NCBI RefSeq assembly: GCF_003493605.1
Contig: NZ_QQKA01000007.1
Coordinates: forward strand, 1 to 64,000
Reading direction: 5' to 3'
Length of the DNA stretch: 64,000 bases
From: Haemophilus haemolyticus
GTDB lineage: Bacteria > Pseudomonadota > Gammaproteobacteria > Enterobacterales > Pasteurellaceae
Shown here: one piece after another, positions 9,845-20,328 of the stretch
Layout: the number at the start of each line of letters is the position of its first letter
How positions within the stretch are numbered: the stretch's first letter is position 1
Notes under the pieces: model-generated
Database searches by the model: none
What the model was told of the DNA's origin: nothing
The model's input: the letters and a program-made list of their open reading frames with translations, nothing else
Made by a program: the position numbers and the translations under genes

Positions 9845-10711
9845 TTATAACACAAAGAAATAGAAGTAGCTGAAAAAAGGTACCGCGGCAGTCAAGCTAT
9901 CAATGCGATCTAATACACCACCATGACCCGGAATTAATTGACTGCTGTCTTTCACACCAGACTCACGTTTAAACATACTTTCAGTTAAATCGCCCAATAC
10001 TGAAATTGCAACTGTGGCAACGGAAAGAATAACGAATCCAGAGATATTTCGCTCACCAACTAAAGAATCGCCAGAGAAATGAATAAATACAAAAGCAAGC
10101 ACTAACGCTGTAATTAAACCACCAACAACGCCTTCCCAACTTTTACCCGGTGATACTTTTGGCGCGAGTTTACGTTTACCAAAAGCGCGCCCGCTAAAAT
10201 AAGCACCAGAATCAGCCGCCCAAACAAGCACAAATACATAAAGTAATAAAAATAAGCCGTGATAAGGATTATGGGTATAGTGTTCTAAACGTAAACGTAA
10301 TACGCCCGCGATAAATGGGATTAAAGTAGAAAAGGCAAATAAAAGCTGTAAAAGAGGATTTTTAGACCAAAATTTAGCTGATTTAGGATAACTCACCACA
10401 AGCAATAAAGCTAAAAGCCACCAACCAACAGCGTTCATCAATAAAAGCTGAAGATGCTGTTCAAACACACGACCGGCATCTAAATAGTTGCCCTCAGTGT
10501 AGAGCCATAAAAAAATAAAGGCGCCTAAAAAAGCAGCAACACAAAAACGCGCTAAGGGCTGTTTAAGGCGAGCAAACTGAGTCCATTCCCAAACGCCTAA
10601 AGTCGCTACTGCACCTAACGCAAGGGCAAAATAAAAAGGCGTGAATAAAAATAGCGCACATAGCACCGCTACGATTAACACAATGGCAGATAAAACTCGT
10701 TGTTTAAGCAT
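9845..10711 (-). CDS. cdsA: CDP-diglyceride synthase
   Basis: A 288-aa integral membrane cytidylyltransferase that makes CDP-diacylglycerol from phosphatidate and CTP, the branch point of phospholipid synthesis. The C-terminal signature is present: GVKDSSQLIPGHGGVLDRID (about residues 254-273) with its invariant acidic residues and GGVLDRID core. About eight hydrophobic segments are spread along the length. It lies 9 bp upstream of rseP and 21 bp downstream of uppS in one minus-strand operon. Confidence 0.95.
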   Translation of the reverse strand: MLKQRVLSAIVLIVAVLCALFLFTPFYFALALGAVATLGVWEWTQFARLKQPLARFCVAAFLGAFIFLWLYTEGNYLDAGRVFEQHLQLLLMNAVGWWLLALLLVVSYPKSAKFWSKNPLLQLLFAFSTLIPFIAGVLRLRLEHYTHNPYHGLFLLLYVFVLVWAADSGAYFSGRAFGKRKLAPKVSPGKSWEGVVGGLITALVLAFVFIHFSGDSLVGERNISGFVILSVATVAISVLGDLTESMFKRESGVKDSSQLIPGHGGVLDRIDSLTAAVPFFSYFYFFVL

Positions 10712-10732
10712 AATTTTAATCCATTTATTGAA

Positions 10733-11452
10733 TTATTCTGTCCCACCAAAACGGCGATGACGTTGTTGATAACAGGCGATGGCGCGGTTAAATTCCGCCT
10801 CATCAAAATCTGGCCACATCACATCGGAAAAATAAAGTTCTGCATATGCGATTTGCCATAATAAAAAATTACTAATGCGTTGTTCACCACTGGTACGAAT
10901 CAACAGATCTACTGGTGGTTCATCTTGTGTAACCAAATGACGCTGAAAAGTAATTTCATCAATCTCGTCAACGTTCATTTCATTATTTTTTACTTTTTCT
11001 GCGAGTTGTTTTGTCGCTTGTACAATATCCCAACAACCGCCGTAATTTGCAGCAATATTAAGCGTAAGTGCAGTATTTTTTTCTGTTAAATTTTCCGCTT
11101 TTGTAATTTTTTCTTGCAAAGATTCACTAAAACGAGATACATCGCCAATAATTTTCAGGCGAATATTATTTTTATGTAATTTTTTCACTTCGCGGTCCAA
11201 AGCTTGCATAAAAAGCGTCATTAATGCGCTGACTTCTTGCTCTGGTCGATTCCAATTTTCGCTACTAAAGGCATAAAGTGTAAGAAAATTCACGCCAGTT
11301 TGACGAGCATAACTTACTGCACGGCGAACTGCAGATACGCCATTGGTATGGCCAAAAATACGCATTTTATTTTTCTGTTTTGCCCACCGCCCATTACCAT
11401 CCATAATAATGGCAACGTGTTTTGGAATATTGTTTTGATCGAGTTCTATCAT
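10733..11452 (-). CDS. uppS: Undecaprenyl diphosphate synthase
   Basis: A 239-aa cis-prenyltransferase that adds eight isopentenyl units to farnesyl diphosphate to make the C55 carrier lipid for peptidoglycan and [15 protein letters not shown] (residues 15-26) contains the catalytic Asp18. [12 protein letters not shown] and [17 protein letters not shown] are further family signatures. It is the first gene of the uppS-cdsA-rseP-bamA-skp-lpxD cluster. Confidence 0.96.
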   Translation of the reverse strand: MIELDQNNIPKHVAIIMDGNGRWAKQKNKMRIFGHTNGVSAVRRAVSYARQTGVNFLTLYAFSSENWNRPEQEVSALMTLFMQALDREVKKLHKNNIRLKIIGDVSRFSESLQEKITKAENLTEKNTALTLNIAANYGGCWDIVQATKQLAEKVKNNEMNVDEIDEITFQRHLVTQDEPPVDLLIRTSGEQRISNFLLWQIAYAELYFSDVMWPDFDEAEFNRAIACYQQRHRRFGGTE

Positions 11453-11604
11453 TATTTTTATTATAAAAAGATCCCTATAAATTCGGCTGTGAACTATATC
11501 ATAAGTTGTATTTGCTTGCTATGGATTAGCGAGCCCTAATCCACACTTTATTTTTTACATAATTCATTTTTATAATAAAGAAAAATAAACAAAACGAAGA
11601 ATTT

Positions 11605-11892
11605 ATGTCTGCGATTGAACAAAATAAAGACGGTATTAGATTAAGAATATTCTTACAACCAAAAGCCAGCAAAGATCATATTGCTGGCATTCACGATGAT
11701 GAATTAAAAATTACCATTACTGCGCCACCTGTTGATGGTCAAGCAAATGCGCATTTATTGAAATTTTTAAGTAAATCCTTCAAAGTGCCCAAAAGCAGTA
11801 TTATTTTAGAAAAAGGGGAATTAAGCCGACACAAACAAGTTTGGATTCCTGAACCCAAATTAATTCCAAAAGAAATTCAAAATCTATTGTAA
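11605..11892 (+). CDS. yggU: YggU family protein (DUF167)
   Basis: A 95-aa DUF167 protein. The family hallmark [18 protein letters not shown] (about residues 44-61) is intact, as is the [19 protein letters not shown] region. The small alpha/beta fold is known but the biochemical role is not. It is transcribed divergently from uppS; the roughly 150 bp between them must hold both promoters. Confidence 0.85.
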   Translation: MSAIEQNKDGIRLRIFLQPKASKDHIAGIHDDELKITITAPPVDGQANAHLLKFLSKSFKVPKSSIILEKGELSRHKQVWIPEPKLIPKEIQNLL

Positions 11893-11908
11893 AAACAAAG
11901 AAAAAAAT

Positions 11909-12002
11909 CACCGCACTTTGGACTCTCACCCTATCAATTTATGCCGTTTTACGGTATTCTATGCCACATTTTCTATTATCAAAATGCTGCAAAAGTGCGG
12001 TT
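11909..12002. repeat. Inverted pair of uptake signal sequences upstream of leuS
   Basis: ACCGCACTT near 11911 and AAGTGCGGT near 11993 are opposite-facing copies of the Haemophilus uptake sequence about 80 bp apart. They are too far apart for an efficient terminator and mark the yggU-leuS gap. Confidence 0.7.
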
Positions 12003-12020
12003 AAAATTTAAGGTGATTTT

Positions 12021-14606
12021 ATGCAAGAACAATATCGCCCCGATATGATCGAACCAAAGGTTCAACAATATTGGGCAGAAAATAAAGTTTTCAAAGCAAT
12101 CAAAGACGAATCTAAAGAAAAATATTACTGTCTTTCTATGTTCCCATATCCTTCTGGTCGCCTGCATATGGGGCACGTGCGCAACTACACTATTGGTGAT
12201 GTAATTTCTCGTTATCAACGCATGCTAGGTAAAAACGTATTACAACCATTTGGTTGGGATGCTTTCGGATTACCGGCGGAAGGTGCGGCGATTAAAAATA
12301 AAACTGCGCCTGCTAAATGGACGTACGAAAACATTGCCTATATGAAAAAACAACTTCAGCTTTTAGGCTTTGGTTTCGACTGGGATCGTGAAATCGCAAC
12401 CTGTAAACCAGAATACTACAAATGGGAACAATGGTTCTTCACAGAGCTTTACAAAAAAGGCTTAGTGTACAAAAAAACCTCAACCGTAAACTGGTGCCCG
12501 AACGATGAAACCGTACTCGCAAACGAGCAAGTACACGAAGGTTGTTGCTGGCGTTGTGATACACCTGTGGAACAAAAAGAAATCCCACAATGGTTTATTA
12601 AAATCACCGATTACGCAGAGCAATTATTAGGTGGTTTAGATACCCTTCCACAATGGCCTGACATGGTAAAAACCATGCAGCGTAACTGGATTGGCCGTTC
12701 TGAAGGGGTAGAAATTACCTTTGATGTTGCAGACACCAACGAAAAAGTAGCGGTTTACACCACGCGTCCAGATACCTTTTACGGCGTAAGTTATTTAGGT
12801 ATTGCGGCAGCACATCCATTAGCAAGTTTAGCGGCTCAAAATAATCCTGAATTAGCCACCTTTATCCAAGAAGCGAAAAACGCAAAAGTAGCAGAAGCTG
12901 ATCTTGCGACAATGGAGAAAAAAGGAATGGCAACAGGCTTATTTGCCATTCATCCATTGACAGGTGAAAAATTACCAATTTGGGTCGCTAATTTCGTATT
13001 AATGCACTACGGTACTGGCGCGGTAATGGCGGTTCCAGCTCACGACCAGCGTGACTTTGAATTTGCTCAAAAATATAGTTTGCCAATTAAACAAGTGATC
13101 GCACCGCTTGCAGATGAAGAAATTGATTTAACCAAACAAGCTTTCGTTGAACACGGTAAATTAGTGAACTCAGCCGAGTTTGATGGTTTAGATTTTGATG
13201 GCGCTTTCAACGGCATTGCAGATAAATTAGAAAAATTAGCTGTTGGAAAACGTCAAGTTAATTATCGTTTACGTGACTGGGGCGTTTCTCGCCAACGTTA
13301 TTGGGGTGCGCCAATTCCGATGCTAACCCTTGAAAATGGCGATGTAGTACCTGCACCAATGGAAGATTTACCTATTATTCTGCCTGAAGATGTGGTCATG
13401 GATGGCGTAAAAAGTCCAATTAAAGCAGATCCTAACTGGGCAAAAACAACCCTTAACGGCGTACCAGCGTTAAAAGAAACGGATACCTTTGATACCTTTA
13501 TGGAATCCTCTTGGTATTACGCGCGCTACACTTGTCCACAATATCAAAATGGCATGCTGGATGCGGAAGAAGCAAACTATTGGTTACCAGTGGATCAATA
13601 TATCGGTGGTATTGAACATGCAACAATGCACTTGCTCTACTTCCGCTTCTTCCACAAATTATTGCGTGATGCGGGATTTGTAACCAGTGATGAACCAGCC
13701 GATAAATTATTGTGTCAAGGTATGGTGCTTGCAGATGCCTTCTACTACACAAGTCCAACCAATGAGCGTATTTGGGTAAGTCCAACACAGGTGACTCTTG
13801 AACGTGATGAAAAAGGCAGAATTATTAAAGCGACTGATCCTGAAGGGCGTGAACTAGTCCACAGTGGCATGACCAAAATGTCGAAATCCAAAAATAACGG
13901 TATTGACCCACAAGAAATGGTAGAAAAATATGGTGCCGATACTGTTCGTCTATTTATGATGTTTGCCTCTCCAGCAGAAATGACCTTGGAGTGGCAAGAA
14001 TCTGGTGTAGAAGGTGCGAAACGTTTCTTAGGGCGTGTTTGGAATTTGGTATATCAATATCAACAAAATCCAGCAAAAACTAGCCTAGATATCACCGCAC
14101 TTTCAGCAACACAAAAAGCGCTTCGCCGTGAAGTACACAAAACCATCGCGAAAGTGAGCGATGACATTGGTCGCCGTCAAACTTTCAACACTGCGATTGC
14201 AGCAATTATGGAGTTGATGAACAAACTCACCAAAGCACCGCTTGAAAGCGAACAAGATCGTGCCGTGATGGCAGAAGCATTAAGTGCCGTAGTGCGTATG
14301 CTTTATCCAATTACGCCACATATCTGCTTTGAATTATGGCAAGCGCTAGGAAATGAAAGCAACATCGATACCGCTGAATGGGTGAAAGCTGATGAAGCTG
14401 CAATGGTAGAAGATGAAAAACTCATTGTTGTGCAAGTAAATGGCAAGGTTCGTGGAAAAGTGACTGTTCCTGCAACCTCTTCAGAAGAAGAAATTAAAGA
14501 GGCTGCCAAAGCAGATCCTAATGTTGCAAAATTCCTTGATGGAAAAGAAATTCTTAAAGAAATCTATATTCCATTAAAAATGTTAAATTTTGTGGTTAAA
14601 CCATAA
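12021..14606 (+). CDS. leuS: Leucyl-tRNA synthetase
   Basis: An 861-aa class I aminoacyl-tRNA synthetase. The ATP-binding HIGH motif appears as HMGH in [15 protein letters not shown] (about residues 43-57), and KMSKS lies in [11 protein letters not shown] (about 619-629). The CP1 editing domain that removes mischarged tRNA is recognisable from [14 protein letters not shown] (about 247-260) and [16 protein letters not shown] zinc-ribbon-like [17 protein letters not shown] segment precedes it. Length and order are normal for bacterial LeuRS. Confidence 0.97.
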   Translation: MQEQYRPDMIEPKVQQYWAENKVFKAIKDESKEKYYCLSMFPYPSGRLHMGHVRNYTIGDVISRYQRMLGKNVLQPFGWDAFGLPAEGAAIKNKTAPAKWTYENIAYMKKQLQLLGFGFDWDREIATCKPEYYKWEQWFFTELYKKGLVYKKTSTVNWCPNDETVLANEQVHEGCCWRCDTPVEQKEIPQWFIKITDYAEQLLGGLDTLPQWPDMVKTMQRNWIGRSEGVEITFDVADTNEKVAVYTTRPDTFYGVSYLGIAAAHPLASLAAQNNPELATFIQEAKNAKVAEADLATMEKKGMATGLFAIHPLTGEKLPIWVANFVLMHYGTGAVMAVPAHDQRDFEFAQKYSLPIKQVIAPLADEEIDLTKQAFVEHGKLVNSAEFDGLDFDGAFNGIADKLEKLAVGKRQVNYRLRDWGVSRQRYWGAPIPMLTLENGDVVPAPMEDLPIILPEDVVMDGVKSPIKADPNWAKTTLNGVPALKETDTFDTFMESSWYYARYTCPQYQNGMLDAEEANYWLPVDQYIGGIEHATMHLLYFRFFHKLLRDAGFVTSDEPADKLLCQGMVLADAFYYTSPTNERIWVSPTQVTLERDEKGRIIKATDPEGRELVHSGMTKMSKSKNNGIDPQEMVEKYGADTVRLFMMFASPAEMTLEWQESGVEGAKRFLGRVWNLVYQYQQNPAKTSLDITALSATQKALRREVHKTIAKVSDDIGRRQTFNTAIAAIMELMNKLTKAPLESEQDRAVMAEALSAVVRMLYPITPHICFELWQALGNESNIDTAEWVKADEAAMVEDEKLIVVQVNGKVRGKVTVPATSSEEEIKEAAKADPNVAKFLDGKEILKEIYIPLKMLNFVVKP

Positions 14607-14610
14607 TCCG

Positions 14611-14646
14611 TAGAATCTGTGGAATATTGATATTTCACAGATTCTA
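14611..14646 (+). terminator. Long hairpin after leuS
   Basis: TAGAATCTGTG (14611-14621) pairs with CACAGATTCTA (14636-14646), and an inner AATAT/ATATT extends the stem. The following TCTTTATT is a weak U tract. It may be a partial terminator or an RNA-stability element between leuS and lptE. Confidence 0.5.
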
Positions 14647-14701
14647 TCTTTATTAGTGTATGGATTTTAAATTCATACACTCCACAATAAAGGTAATTTT
14701 T

Positions 14702-15205
14702 ATGATTAAATCAATCAAAGCGTTGTTTATTGTAGCAAGCATTACCGCGCTTTCTGCTTGCGGCTGGCATTTTCAAAACGGTACATTAATTCCACAAGAA
14801 TTACGTACTCTTACATTTGAAAGCCCCGATCCATACAGCGAAATGTCAGTGGCAATGCGTAATCAGCTACAAGCGAACAATATTCAGCTCGTCAATTCGA
14901 CTCAAGGCATTCCTGTTTTGCGCATCAATAAATTCCGCGAAAATGATGAAGTCGCTTCAGTATTTAAACGCGGTCGTGAAGCGGAAAAAGTATTGATGTT
15001 GGAAGTTGAAGCAAGCGTTCGTTTAGCAAATGGTGAAACTCACCCAATCACCGCAAAAATCAACCGCACTTTCTTTGATAATTCTCGCGCAGCATTAGCT
15101 AAATCCGCCGAACGAGAAGTAATTTGGAATGATATGCGGGAACAAGCTGCGCGTCAGCTTATTACCAAAATAGTTGCATTAGAAAAACAGGTTAAACATA
15201 AATAA
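14702..15205 (+). CDS. lptE: LPS assembly lipoprotein LptE (RlpB)
   Basis: A 167-aa lipoprotein. [20 protein letters not shown] is a type II signal peptide with lipobox LSAC at 17-20. The mature part begins with [18 protein letters not shown], typical of LptE. LptE plugs the LptD barrel and helps insert LPS into the outer leaflet. An upstream in-frame ATG at 14660 would add 14 residues before the signal sequence; the start at 14702 was chosen to give a proper signal. Its stop shares a base with the holA start (TAATG). Confidence 0.93.
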   Translation: MIKSIKALFIVASITALSACGWHFQNGTLIPQELRTLTFESPDPYSEMSVAMRNQLQANNIQLVNSTQGIPVLRINKFRENDEVASVFKRGREAEKVLMLEVEASVRLANGETHPITAKINRTFFDNSRAALAKSAEREVIWNDMREQAARQLITKIVALEKQVKHK

Positions 15206-16239
15206 TGAATCGCATCTTCCCAGAGCAATTGAAACAACATCTTTCCCAGCGTTTAGACAAAGTTTACTTTTTGGTCGGGCAAGATCCATTGTTACTGAGT
15301 GAAAGTGAAGATGCCATTTATAAAACAGCCAACCAACAAGGATTCGATGAGAAAAATAGCATTCAGATTGATAACCAAACTGACTGGGCACAACTCATAG
15401 AATCCTGTCAGTCCATGGGATTGTTTTTTAATAAACAAGTCATGGTATTAAATTTACCTGAAAATTTCACCGCACTTTTACAGAAAAATCTGCAAGAATT
15501 TATTTCGGTTCTACATGACGATATCTTGCTGATTTTACAAATTGCAAAGCTATCAAAAGTAAATGAAAACCAATCATGGTTTATTGAACTAAACCAATAT
15601 GAAACCAGTGCGATTCTTGTAAATTGCCAAACGCCTACAGCTGAAAATCTCCCTCGTTGGGTAAAAAATCGTACCAAAGCGATGGGATTAGACGCTGATG
15701 ATGAAGCAATCCAACAACTTTGTTATAGTTATGAAAACAATCTGCTCGCACTCAAACAAGCTCTGCAGCTTTTAGATTTGCTCTATCCTGATCATAAACT
15801 TAACTACAATCGTGTAATTAGCGTAGTCGAACAATCCTCAATTTTTACACCATTTCAATGGATTGATGCGTTGCTTGTTGGAAAGGCAAATCGTGCCAAA
15901 CGCATTTTAAAAGGGTTACAAGCTGAAGATGTGCAACCTGTTATTTTATTACGCACACTACAGCGAGAATTATTTACGTTGCTTGAACTTACCAAACCAC
16001 AGCAACGTATTGTGACAACGGAAAAACTTCCAACTCAACAAATTAAGACTGAATTTGACCGTCTAAAAATCTGGCAAAATCGCCGACCGCTCTTTTTAAG
16101 TGCAATTCAACGTTTAACCTACCAAAAGCTCTACGAAATTATCCAAGAACTCGCCAATATTGAACGTCTTGCTAAACAAGAATTTAGCGATGAAGTGTGG
16201 ATTAAACTCGCTGATTTGTCTGTGAAAATTTGTTTGTAA
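15205..16239 (+). CDS. holA: DNA polymerase III subunit delta
   Basis: A 344-aa delta subunit of the clamp loader, which opens the beta clamp. [34 protein letters not shown] at the start matches the family's nucleotide-fold remnant, without a working Walker A, and the C-terminal collar domain follows. The lptE-holA order with a one-base overlap is conserved, so the two are translationally coupled. Confidence 0.93.
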   Translation: MNRIFPEQLKQHLSQRLDKVYFLVGQDPLLLSESEDAIYKTANQQGFDEKNSIQIDNQTDWAQLIESCQSMGLFFNKQVMVLNLPENFTALLQKNLQEFISVLHDDILLILQIAKLSKVNENQSWFIELNQYETSAILVNCQTPTAENLPRWVKNRTKAMGLDADDEAIQQLCYSYENNLLALKQALQLLDLLYPDHKLNYNRVISVVEQSSIFTPFQWIDALLVGKANRAKRILKGLQAEDVQPVILLRTLQRELFTLLELTKPQQRIVTTEKLPTQQIKTEFDRLKIWQNRRPLFLSAIQRLTYQKLYEIIQELANIERLAKQEFSDEVWIKLADLSVKICL

Positions 16240-16245
16240 TCGCTA

Positions 16246-16276
16246 TTGTTTTTTTTTTGCACTAAAATGGTATAAT
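16246..16276 (+). promoter_or_regulatory. Promoter of the small exported protein gene
   Basis: An extended -10, TGGTATAAT (16268-16276), lies about 50 bp before the ATG. A TTGTTT at 16246-16251 is the best -35 but the spacer is 19 bp. Confidence 0.5.
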
Positions 16277-16325
16277 AAAATGCCACATCGGCAATGACTT
16301 ATTAATTAACTTTCGTGAGGATATC

Positions 16326-16592
16326 ATGATGAAAAAAACACTAGCTACACTTATTTTAATGGGATTTGGTTTTTCAGCTTCTGCAGCTGATTTGTCTGCA
16401 AGTTGTAAAACTTATTTCGCTGAAATTGATTCTTTCTTAGCATCAATGCCAGCTGCGCAAGCAAATGCAATGAAAGCACAATATGAATCAAGCAAACAAC
16501 AATTTGCATCAATGCCCGCAGCTGCACAAGATCAGGCTTGTAATCAAGCGGCAGAGCAACTTAAACAAATGAAAGCTGCAATGCCGAAATAA
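16326..16592 (+). CDS. Small exported helical protein, function unknown
   Basis: An 88-aa protein with a cleavable signal peptide (MMKKTLATLILMGFGFSASA, then ADLSAS). The mature part of about 68 residues is Ala/Gln/Lys rich and helical, with two cysteines (SASCKTY and DQACNQA) that could form a disulfide in the periplasm. A short phrase ASMPAA occurs twice, suggesting an internal duplication. It resembles small Pasteurellaceae periplasmic proteins of DUF5339 type, but I am not certain of the family. GTGAGGA precedes two consecutive ATGs; either could be used. Confidence 0.75.
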   Translation: MMKKTLATLILMGFGFSASAADLSASCKTYFAEIDSFLASMPAAQANAMKAQYESSKQQFASMPAAAQDQACNQAAEQLKQMKAAMPK

Positions 16593-16617
16593 TTTGAAAA
16601 ATCAATAGCTGTTATAT

Positions 16618-16647
16618 AAACCCTAGTCTGACTAGGGTTTTATTTTA
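16618..16647. terminator. Bidirectional terminator between the small exported gene and mutT
   Basis: AAACCCTAGT (16618-16627) and ACTAGGGTTT (16631-16640) form a 10-bp stem followed by TATTTTA on the plus strand. It touches the stop codon of the convergent mutT, so it could serve both. Confidence 0.75.
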
Positions 16648-17053
16648 TAGGATGGAGAGCTTCATTCAATAAGCGATGAATTAATTTAGCATTAGCTGGC
16701 GGGAACTGTCCTGCATCTAATGCGCGTTGCTCAACCCAAAAACCTTCTTGCCCTTCTCGCCCAAAAGGCTCACCAATCCATTCATCTACGACATAAAAGA
16801 AAAAAGAAATAATCTTTGTTGGATATTCAAATTGAAAGCGTTCGTAAAGTTCAGCATTTAATACAACAATGCCAATTTCCTCCTCCAGTTCACGTTTTAA
16901 AGCCTGTTCTGGGGTTTCCCCCGCATCTACTTTTCCACCAGGAAATTCTAAAGATTGGGCAAAATCCTGTCCTTCTAAACGCTGCGTTAAATAGATCTGC
17001 CCAAACTCATTACGAATAATACCTGCAGCGACTTGTATAATTTTTTTATCCAT
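16640..17053 (-). CDS. mutT: 8-oxo-dGTP diphosphatase MutT
   Basis: A 137-aa Nudix hydrolase that removes 8-oxo-dGTP from the nucleotide pool and so prevents A:T to C:G transversions. The Nudix box runs from GGKVDAGETPEQALKR into ELEEEIG (about residues 39-61) with every catalytic glutamate present. PGGKVDAGET and the N-terminal VAAGIIRNEFGQIYLTQR match MutT specifically. It lies downstream of secA as in E. coli, but a terminator separates them. Confidence 0.93.
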   Translation of the reverse strand: MDKKIIQVAAGIIRNEFGQIYLTQRLEGQDFAQSLEFPGGKVDAGETPEQALKRELEEEIGIVVLNAELYERFQFEYPTKIISFFFYVVDEWIGEPFGREGQEGFWVEQRALDAGQFPPANAKLIHRLLNEALHPIK

Positions 17054-17080
17054 TTCTTCTATCCAATAGCACCTATGAAA

Positions 17081-17108
17081 AAAGTGCGGTGAAAGATCAC
17101 CGCACTTT
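17081..17108 (-). terminator. Terminator of secA made from two inverted uptake sequences
   Basis: AAAGTGCGGTGA (17081-17092) and TCACCGCACTTT (17097-17108) form a 12-bp stem with a 4-nt loop. On the minus strand the stem is followed by a run of T residues. Paired uptake sequences commonly double as terminators in Haemophilus. Confidence 0.85.
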
Positions 17109-17117
17109 GGCTAATCA

Positions 17118-19823
17118 TTAATGGCGAGCAGCACGACTGCCATGACAATGCTTGTATTTTTTACCTGAACCACAAGGACAAGGCTCATTGCGCCCAATGC
17201 GACGATCTGAATAATCTTCAGAATCTGAATTTTGGATCGCCTGACCATTTTCATCCACAGGTAAATTATTTTGATTGATACGAGCAGCCATTTCTTGACG
17301 AGCACGTTCAGCTTCTTCCATTTCTTCTTGAGTACGCACACGCACACGCGTTAACGTCGTGATAACGTGGTGTTTTAAAGAATCCAACATTTCCGTAAAC
17401 ATACGGAAAGATTCTTTTTTATACTCTTGTTTTGGATCTTTTTGCGCATAGCCGCGTAAATGAATACCTTGGCGTAAATAATCCATCGCCGCTAAGTGTT
17501 CTTTCCAAAGCTCATCTAAGGTTTGTAACATGACACCTTTTTCAAAGTTACGCATAGTTTCTTCACCAGCTAGTGCTTCTTTTTCTTTATATTCTTTTTC
17601 CGCGACTTCTACGATGCGCTCACGCAAGTTTTCTTCGTGAAGATTATTGTCTTCTTCTAGCCAATGAGAAATTGGTAATTCCATACCAAACTCTTGAGCT
17701 AGACGTTCCTCAAGCCCTTTAATATCCCATTGTTCTTCCAAAGATTGCGGTGGAATATATTGATCAATCACGCTATTAAATACATCATGGCGAATTGCGT
17801 TGATAGTTTCAGAAATATCATCATTATCAAGCAAATAATTGCGTTGCTCATAAATTGCATGACGTTGGTCATTTGCCACATCATCATATTCAAGTAGGTT
17901 TTTACGACCATCGAAATGGAAGGCCTCAACTTTTGCTTGAGCTGATGCGATAACTTTCGCCAACATTTTCGATTCCATAGCCTCACCAGGCACGGTGAAC
18001 GCTTTACGCATTAAATTAAGTTTACCTTCATTTAAATAAATGCGCATTAAGCCATCTTCCAAAGAAAGATAGAAGCGAGAAGAACCAGGGTCACCTTGAC
18101 GGCCAGAACGACCACGCAACTGGTTATCGATACGGCGAGATTCATGACGCTCTGTACCGATAATATGCAAACCACCTGCTTTCATTACAATCTCGTGGTT
18201 CTTTTCCCACTCAGCTTTAAGCGCTTCAATTTGTTCTTGAGTTGGATTTTCTAATTTGGCAGCCTGCGCTTTCCAGTTACCACCAAGAATAATATCCGTA
18301 CCGCGACCCGCCATATTCGTTGCGATAGTCACCGCACCAGGATAACCAGCTTCTGCCACGATTTCCGCTTCTTGTTGGTGGAATTTCGCATTCAACACAT
18401 TGTGTTTGATGCCCGCTTTATCTAAAGCCTTAGATAACTCTTCCGATTTTTCTACTGAAATCGTTCCCACTAATACTGGTTGTTGGCGTTCTACACAATC
18501 TTTGATGTCTTCAATAATCGCATTAAATTTATATTGTTCATTTTCAAACATCACATCTGTGCGATCATCACGAATCATTGGGCGGTTTGTTGGAATCACA
18601 ACGGTTTCCAAGCCATAAATTTGTTGGAACTCAAACGCCTCGGTATCCGCAGTCCCTGTCATACCCGCAAGACGCTCATATAAACGGAAGTAGTTTTGGT
18701 AAGAAATAGACGCAACAGTTTGGTTTTCACTCTTAATTTCAACCCCTTCTTTTGCTTCAATGGCTTGGTGTAAACCATCTGACCAACGACGCCCTGCCAT
18801 TGTTCGACCAGTATGTTCATCAACAATCACGATTTCACCATCTTTCACAATGTAATCGACGTCTTTTTCAAACAATGTGTGAGCACGCAAGGCAGCCATA
18901 ACATGGTGAAGCAATACGATTCGACCAGGAGAGTACAAAGAATCCCCTTCTGGCATTAAACCTTGCGCAATCAACCAATCTTCCACTTTTTCTTGGCCAC
19001 GTTCCGTTAAATGTGCCTGTTTAGATTTAAGATCTAAAGTAAAGTCCCCTTCACCTTGGTATTCTTCTGTATCTTCTTTTTCTTGCTTAATTAAGTTTGG
19101 AATCAGTTTATTGACTGCAATATAAAGCGCAGAACTGTCTTCAGCTTGACCAGAAATAATCAATGGTGTACGCGCTTCATCGATTAAGATGGAATCTACT
19201 TCATCCACCAGCGCATAGCCTAAAGTACGTTGGAAACGCTCTTCTTTTGAGTGGGCTAAATTGTCACGTAAGTAGTCAAAACCAAGTTCACTATTGGTTG
19301 CATAAGTAATATCTGCTGCATAAGCGGCACGTTTTTCTTCCGGCGGTAAACCAGGAATATTCACGCCTACACTCATGCCTAAAAATTCAAATAACGGACG
19401 GTTTGTTTCTGCATCTCGGCGAGCAAGATAGTCATTCACCGTCACAACATGAACGCCTTTACCTTCAAGTGCGATTAAATAACAAGGTAAAGTCGCAGTT
19501 AATGTTTTACCTTCACCGGTACGCATTTCTGCGATACAGCGGTTAGTCAATACCATCCCACCAATAAGCTGAACATCAAAATGTCTCATACCAAGCACGC
19601 GCTTACTTGCTTCACGTACCGTTGCAAATGCTTCTGGTAAAATTTGTTGCAAAGTTTCGCCCGCACTTAAACGTTGACGGAATTCATCTGTTTTTGCACG
19701 AAGTTGTTCATCTGTGAGGGCTTCAAACTCAGTTTCTAATTTATTGATTTTTGCAACTTGTTTTCTTAATTTACGTAAAATACGGTCGTTACGGCTACCA
19801 AAAATTTTCGTTAAAATGCTCAT
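17118..19823 (-). CDS. secA: Protein translocase ATPase SecA
   Basis: A 901-aa SecA, the motor that pushes preproteins through SecYEG. Walker A lies in [15 protein letters not shown] (about residues 102-116) and the DEAD-like Walker B in [15 protein letters not shown]. The second nucleotide fold contains [16 protein letters not shown] and the arginine-finger region [15 protein letters not shown]. The C-terminal zinc motif [14 protein letters not shown], which binds SecB, is intact. It follows a secM arrest-peptide gene, implying secretion-responsive translation. Confidence 0.97.
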   Translation of the reverse strand: MSILTKIFGSRNDRILRKLRKQVAKINKLETEFEALTDEQLRAKTDEFRQRLSAGETLQQILPEAFATVREASKRVLGMRHFDVQLIGGMVLTNRCIAEMRTGEGKTLTATLPCYLIALEGKGVHVVTVNDYLARRDAETNRPLFEFLGMSVGVNIPGLPPEEKRAAYAADITYATNSELGFDYLRDNLAHSKEERFQRTLGYALVDEVDSILIDEARTPLIISGQAEDSSALYIAVNKLIPNLIKQEKEDTEEYQGEGDFTLDLKSKQAHLTERGQEKVEDWLIAQGLMPEGDSLYSPGRIVLLHHVMAALRAHTLFEKDVDYIVKDGEIVIVDEHTGRTMAGRRWSDGLHQAIEAKEGVEIKSENQTVASISYQNYFRLYERLAGMTGTADTEAFEFQQIYGLETVVIPTNRPMIRDDRTDVMFENEQYKFNAIIEDIKDCVERQQPVLVGTISVEKSEELSKALDKAGIKHNVLNAKFHQQEAEIVAEAGYPGAVTIATNMAGRGTDIILGGNWKAQAAKLENPTQEQIEALKAEWEKNHEIVMKAGGLHIIGTERHESRRIDNQLRGRSGRQGDPGSSRFYLSLEDGLMRIYLNEGKLNLMRKAFTVPGEAMESKMLAKVIASAQAKVEAFHFDGRKNLLEYDDVANDQRHAIYEQRNYLLDNDDISETINAIRHDVFNSVIDQYIPPQSLEEQWDIKGLEERLAQEFGMELPISHWLEEDNNLHEENLRERIVEVAEKEYKEKEALAGEETMRNFEKGVMLQTLDELWKEHLAAMDYLRQGIHLRGYAQKDPKQEYKKESFRMFTEMLDSLKHHVITTLTRVRVRTQEEMEEAERARQEMAARINQNNLPVDENGQAIQNSDSEDYSDRRIGRNEPCPCGSGKKYKHCHGSRAARH

Positions 19824-19862
19824 AATTTCTCTTTTTAAATATATAAGTTAAATAGCTAAATG

Positions 19863-19935
19863 CGTATGAAATACTTTATTTCATGTACAATAATTTTTTT
19901 TAAATATCGCTATTTCAATAGCAATATTCTTCACA
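19863..19935 (-). promoter_or_regulatory. secM-secA intergenic hairpins
   Basis: The 124 bp between secM and secA contain two hairpins. ATGAAATA (19866-19873) pairs with TATTTCAT (19877-19884). AATATCGCTATT (19903-19914) pairs with AATAGCAATATT (19917-19928), with one wobble. In E. coli a structure here hides the secA Shine-Dalgarno until SecM stalling opens it. Neither hairpin directly covers the AAAAGAGA before secA, so how this version works is not obvious from the sequence. Confidence 0.5.
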
Positions 19936-19947
19936 GAAAACAAAAAA

Positions 19948-20250
19948 TTAAATAAGCAAGGGACCAGCTCGAATTGGCGCACTAAGATTCAACACATCTG
20001 CTAAAAAGTGCGGTTGAATTTTAAGTTGTTTTTCAGTTTGGTGGGAAATTGAAGGTTGAGGAATGGCTTGTCGTTGCACTTCACGTGAAACTTTTACCGT
20101 TTCCAACACTTGTTGAATCGAAACACTCGAGGAATAATTTTCCGCATTATTTTGATTTTCAAAACTTTGTGCGTTAGGCAAAGCAAAAATCGCAATAATA
20201 CTTAAAAGTAATCGCGACCAAAAATTCGGTTTGACAGTGCCTGAAATCAT
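19948..20250 (-). CDS. secM: SecM secretion monitor, ribosome-arrest peptide
   Basis: A 100-aa exported regulatory peptide directly upstream of secA. MISGTVKPNFWSRLLLSIIAIFALPNAQS is an N-terminal export signal. The C-terminus reads SAPIRAGP (residues 90-97), then LLI and stop. IRAGP is the core of the E. coli SecM stall motif, and APIRxxP resembles the short motif reported for Mannheimia SecM. The E. coli tryptophan of the motif is replaced (FLADVLNL precedes SAPIRAGP). Stalling when export is slow should raise secA translation. It is shorter than the E. coli protein (170 aa) and easy to miss in automatic annotation. Confidence 0.85.
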   Translation of the reverse strand: MISGTVKPNFWSRLLLSIIAIFALPNAQSFENQNNAENYSSSVSIQQVLETVKVSREVQRQAIPQPSISHQTEKQLKIQPHFLADVLNLSAPIRAGPLLI

Positions 20251-20328
20251 CGTCTCGTTGTTTATTATGAAAATTGCGTGTATTGTAGCGGAAATCTAAA
20301 CTAATGTCATTTACTGGGGGCAGACTTT

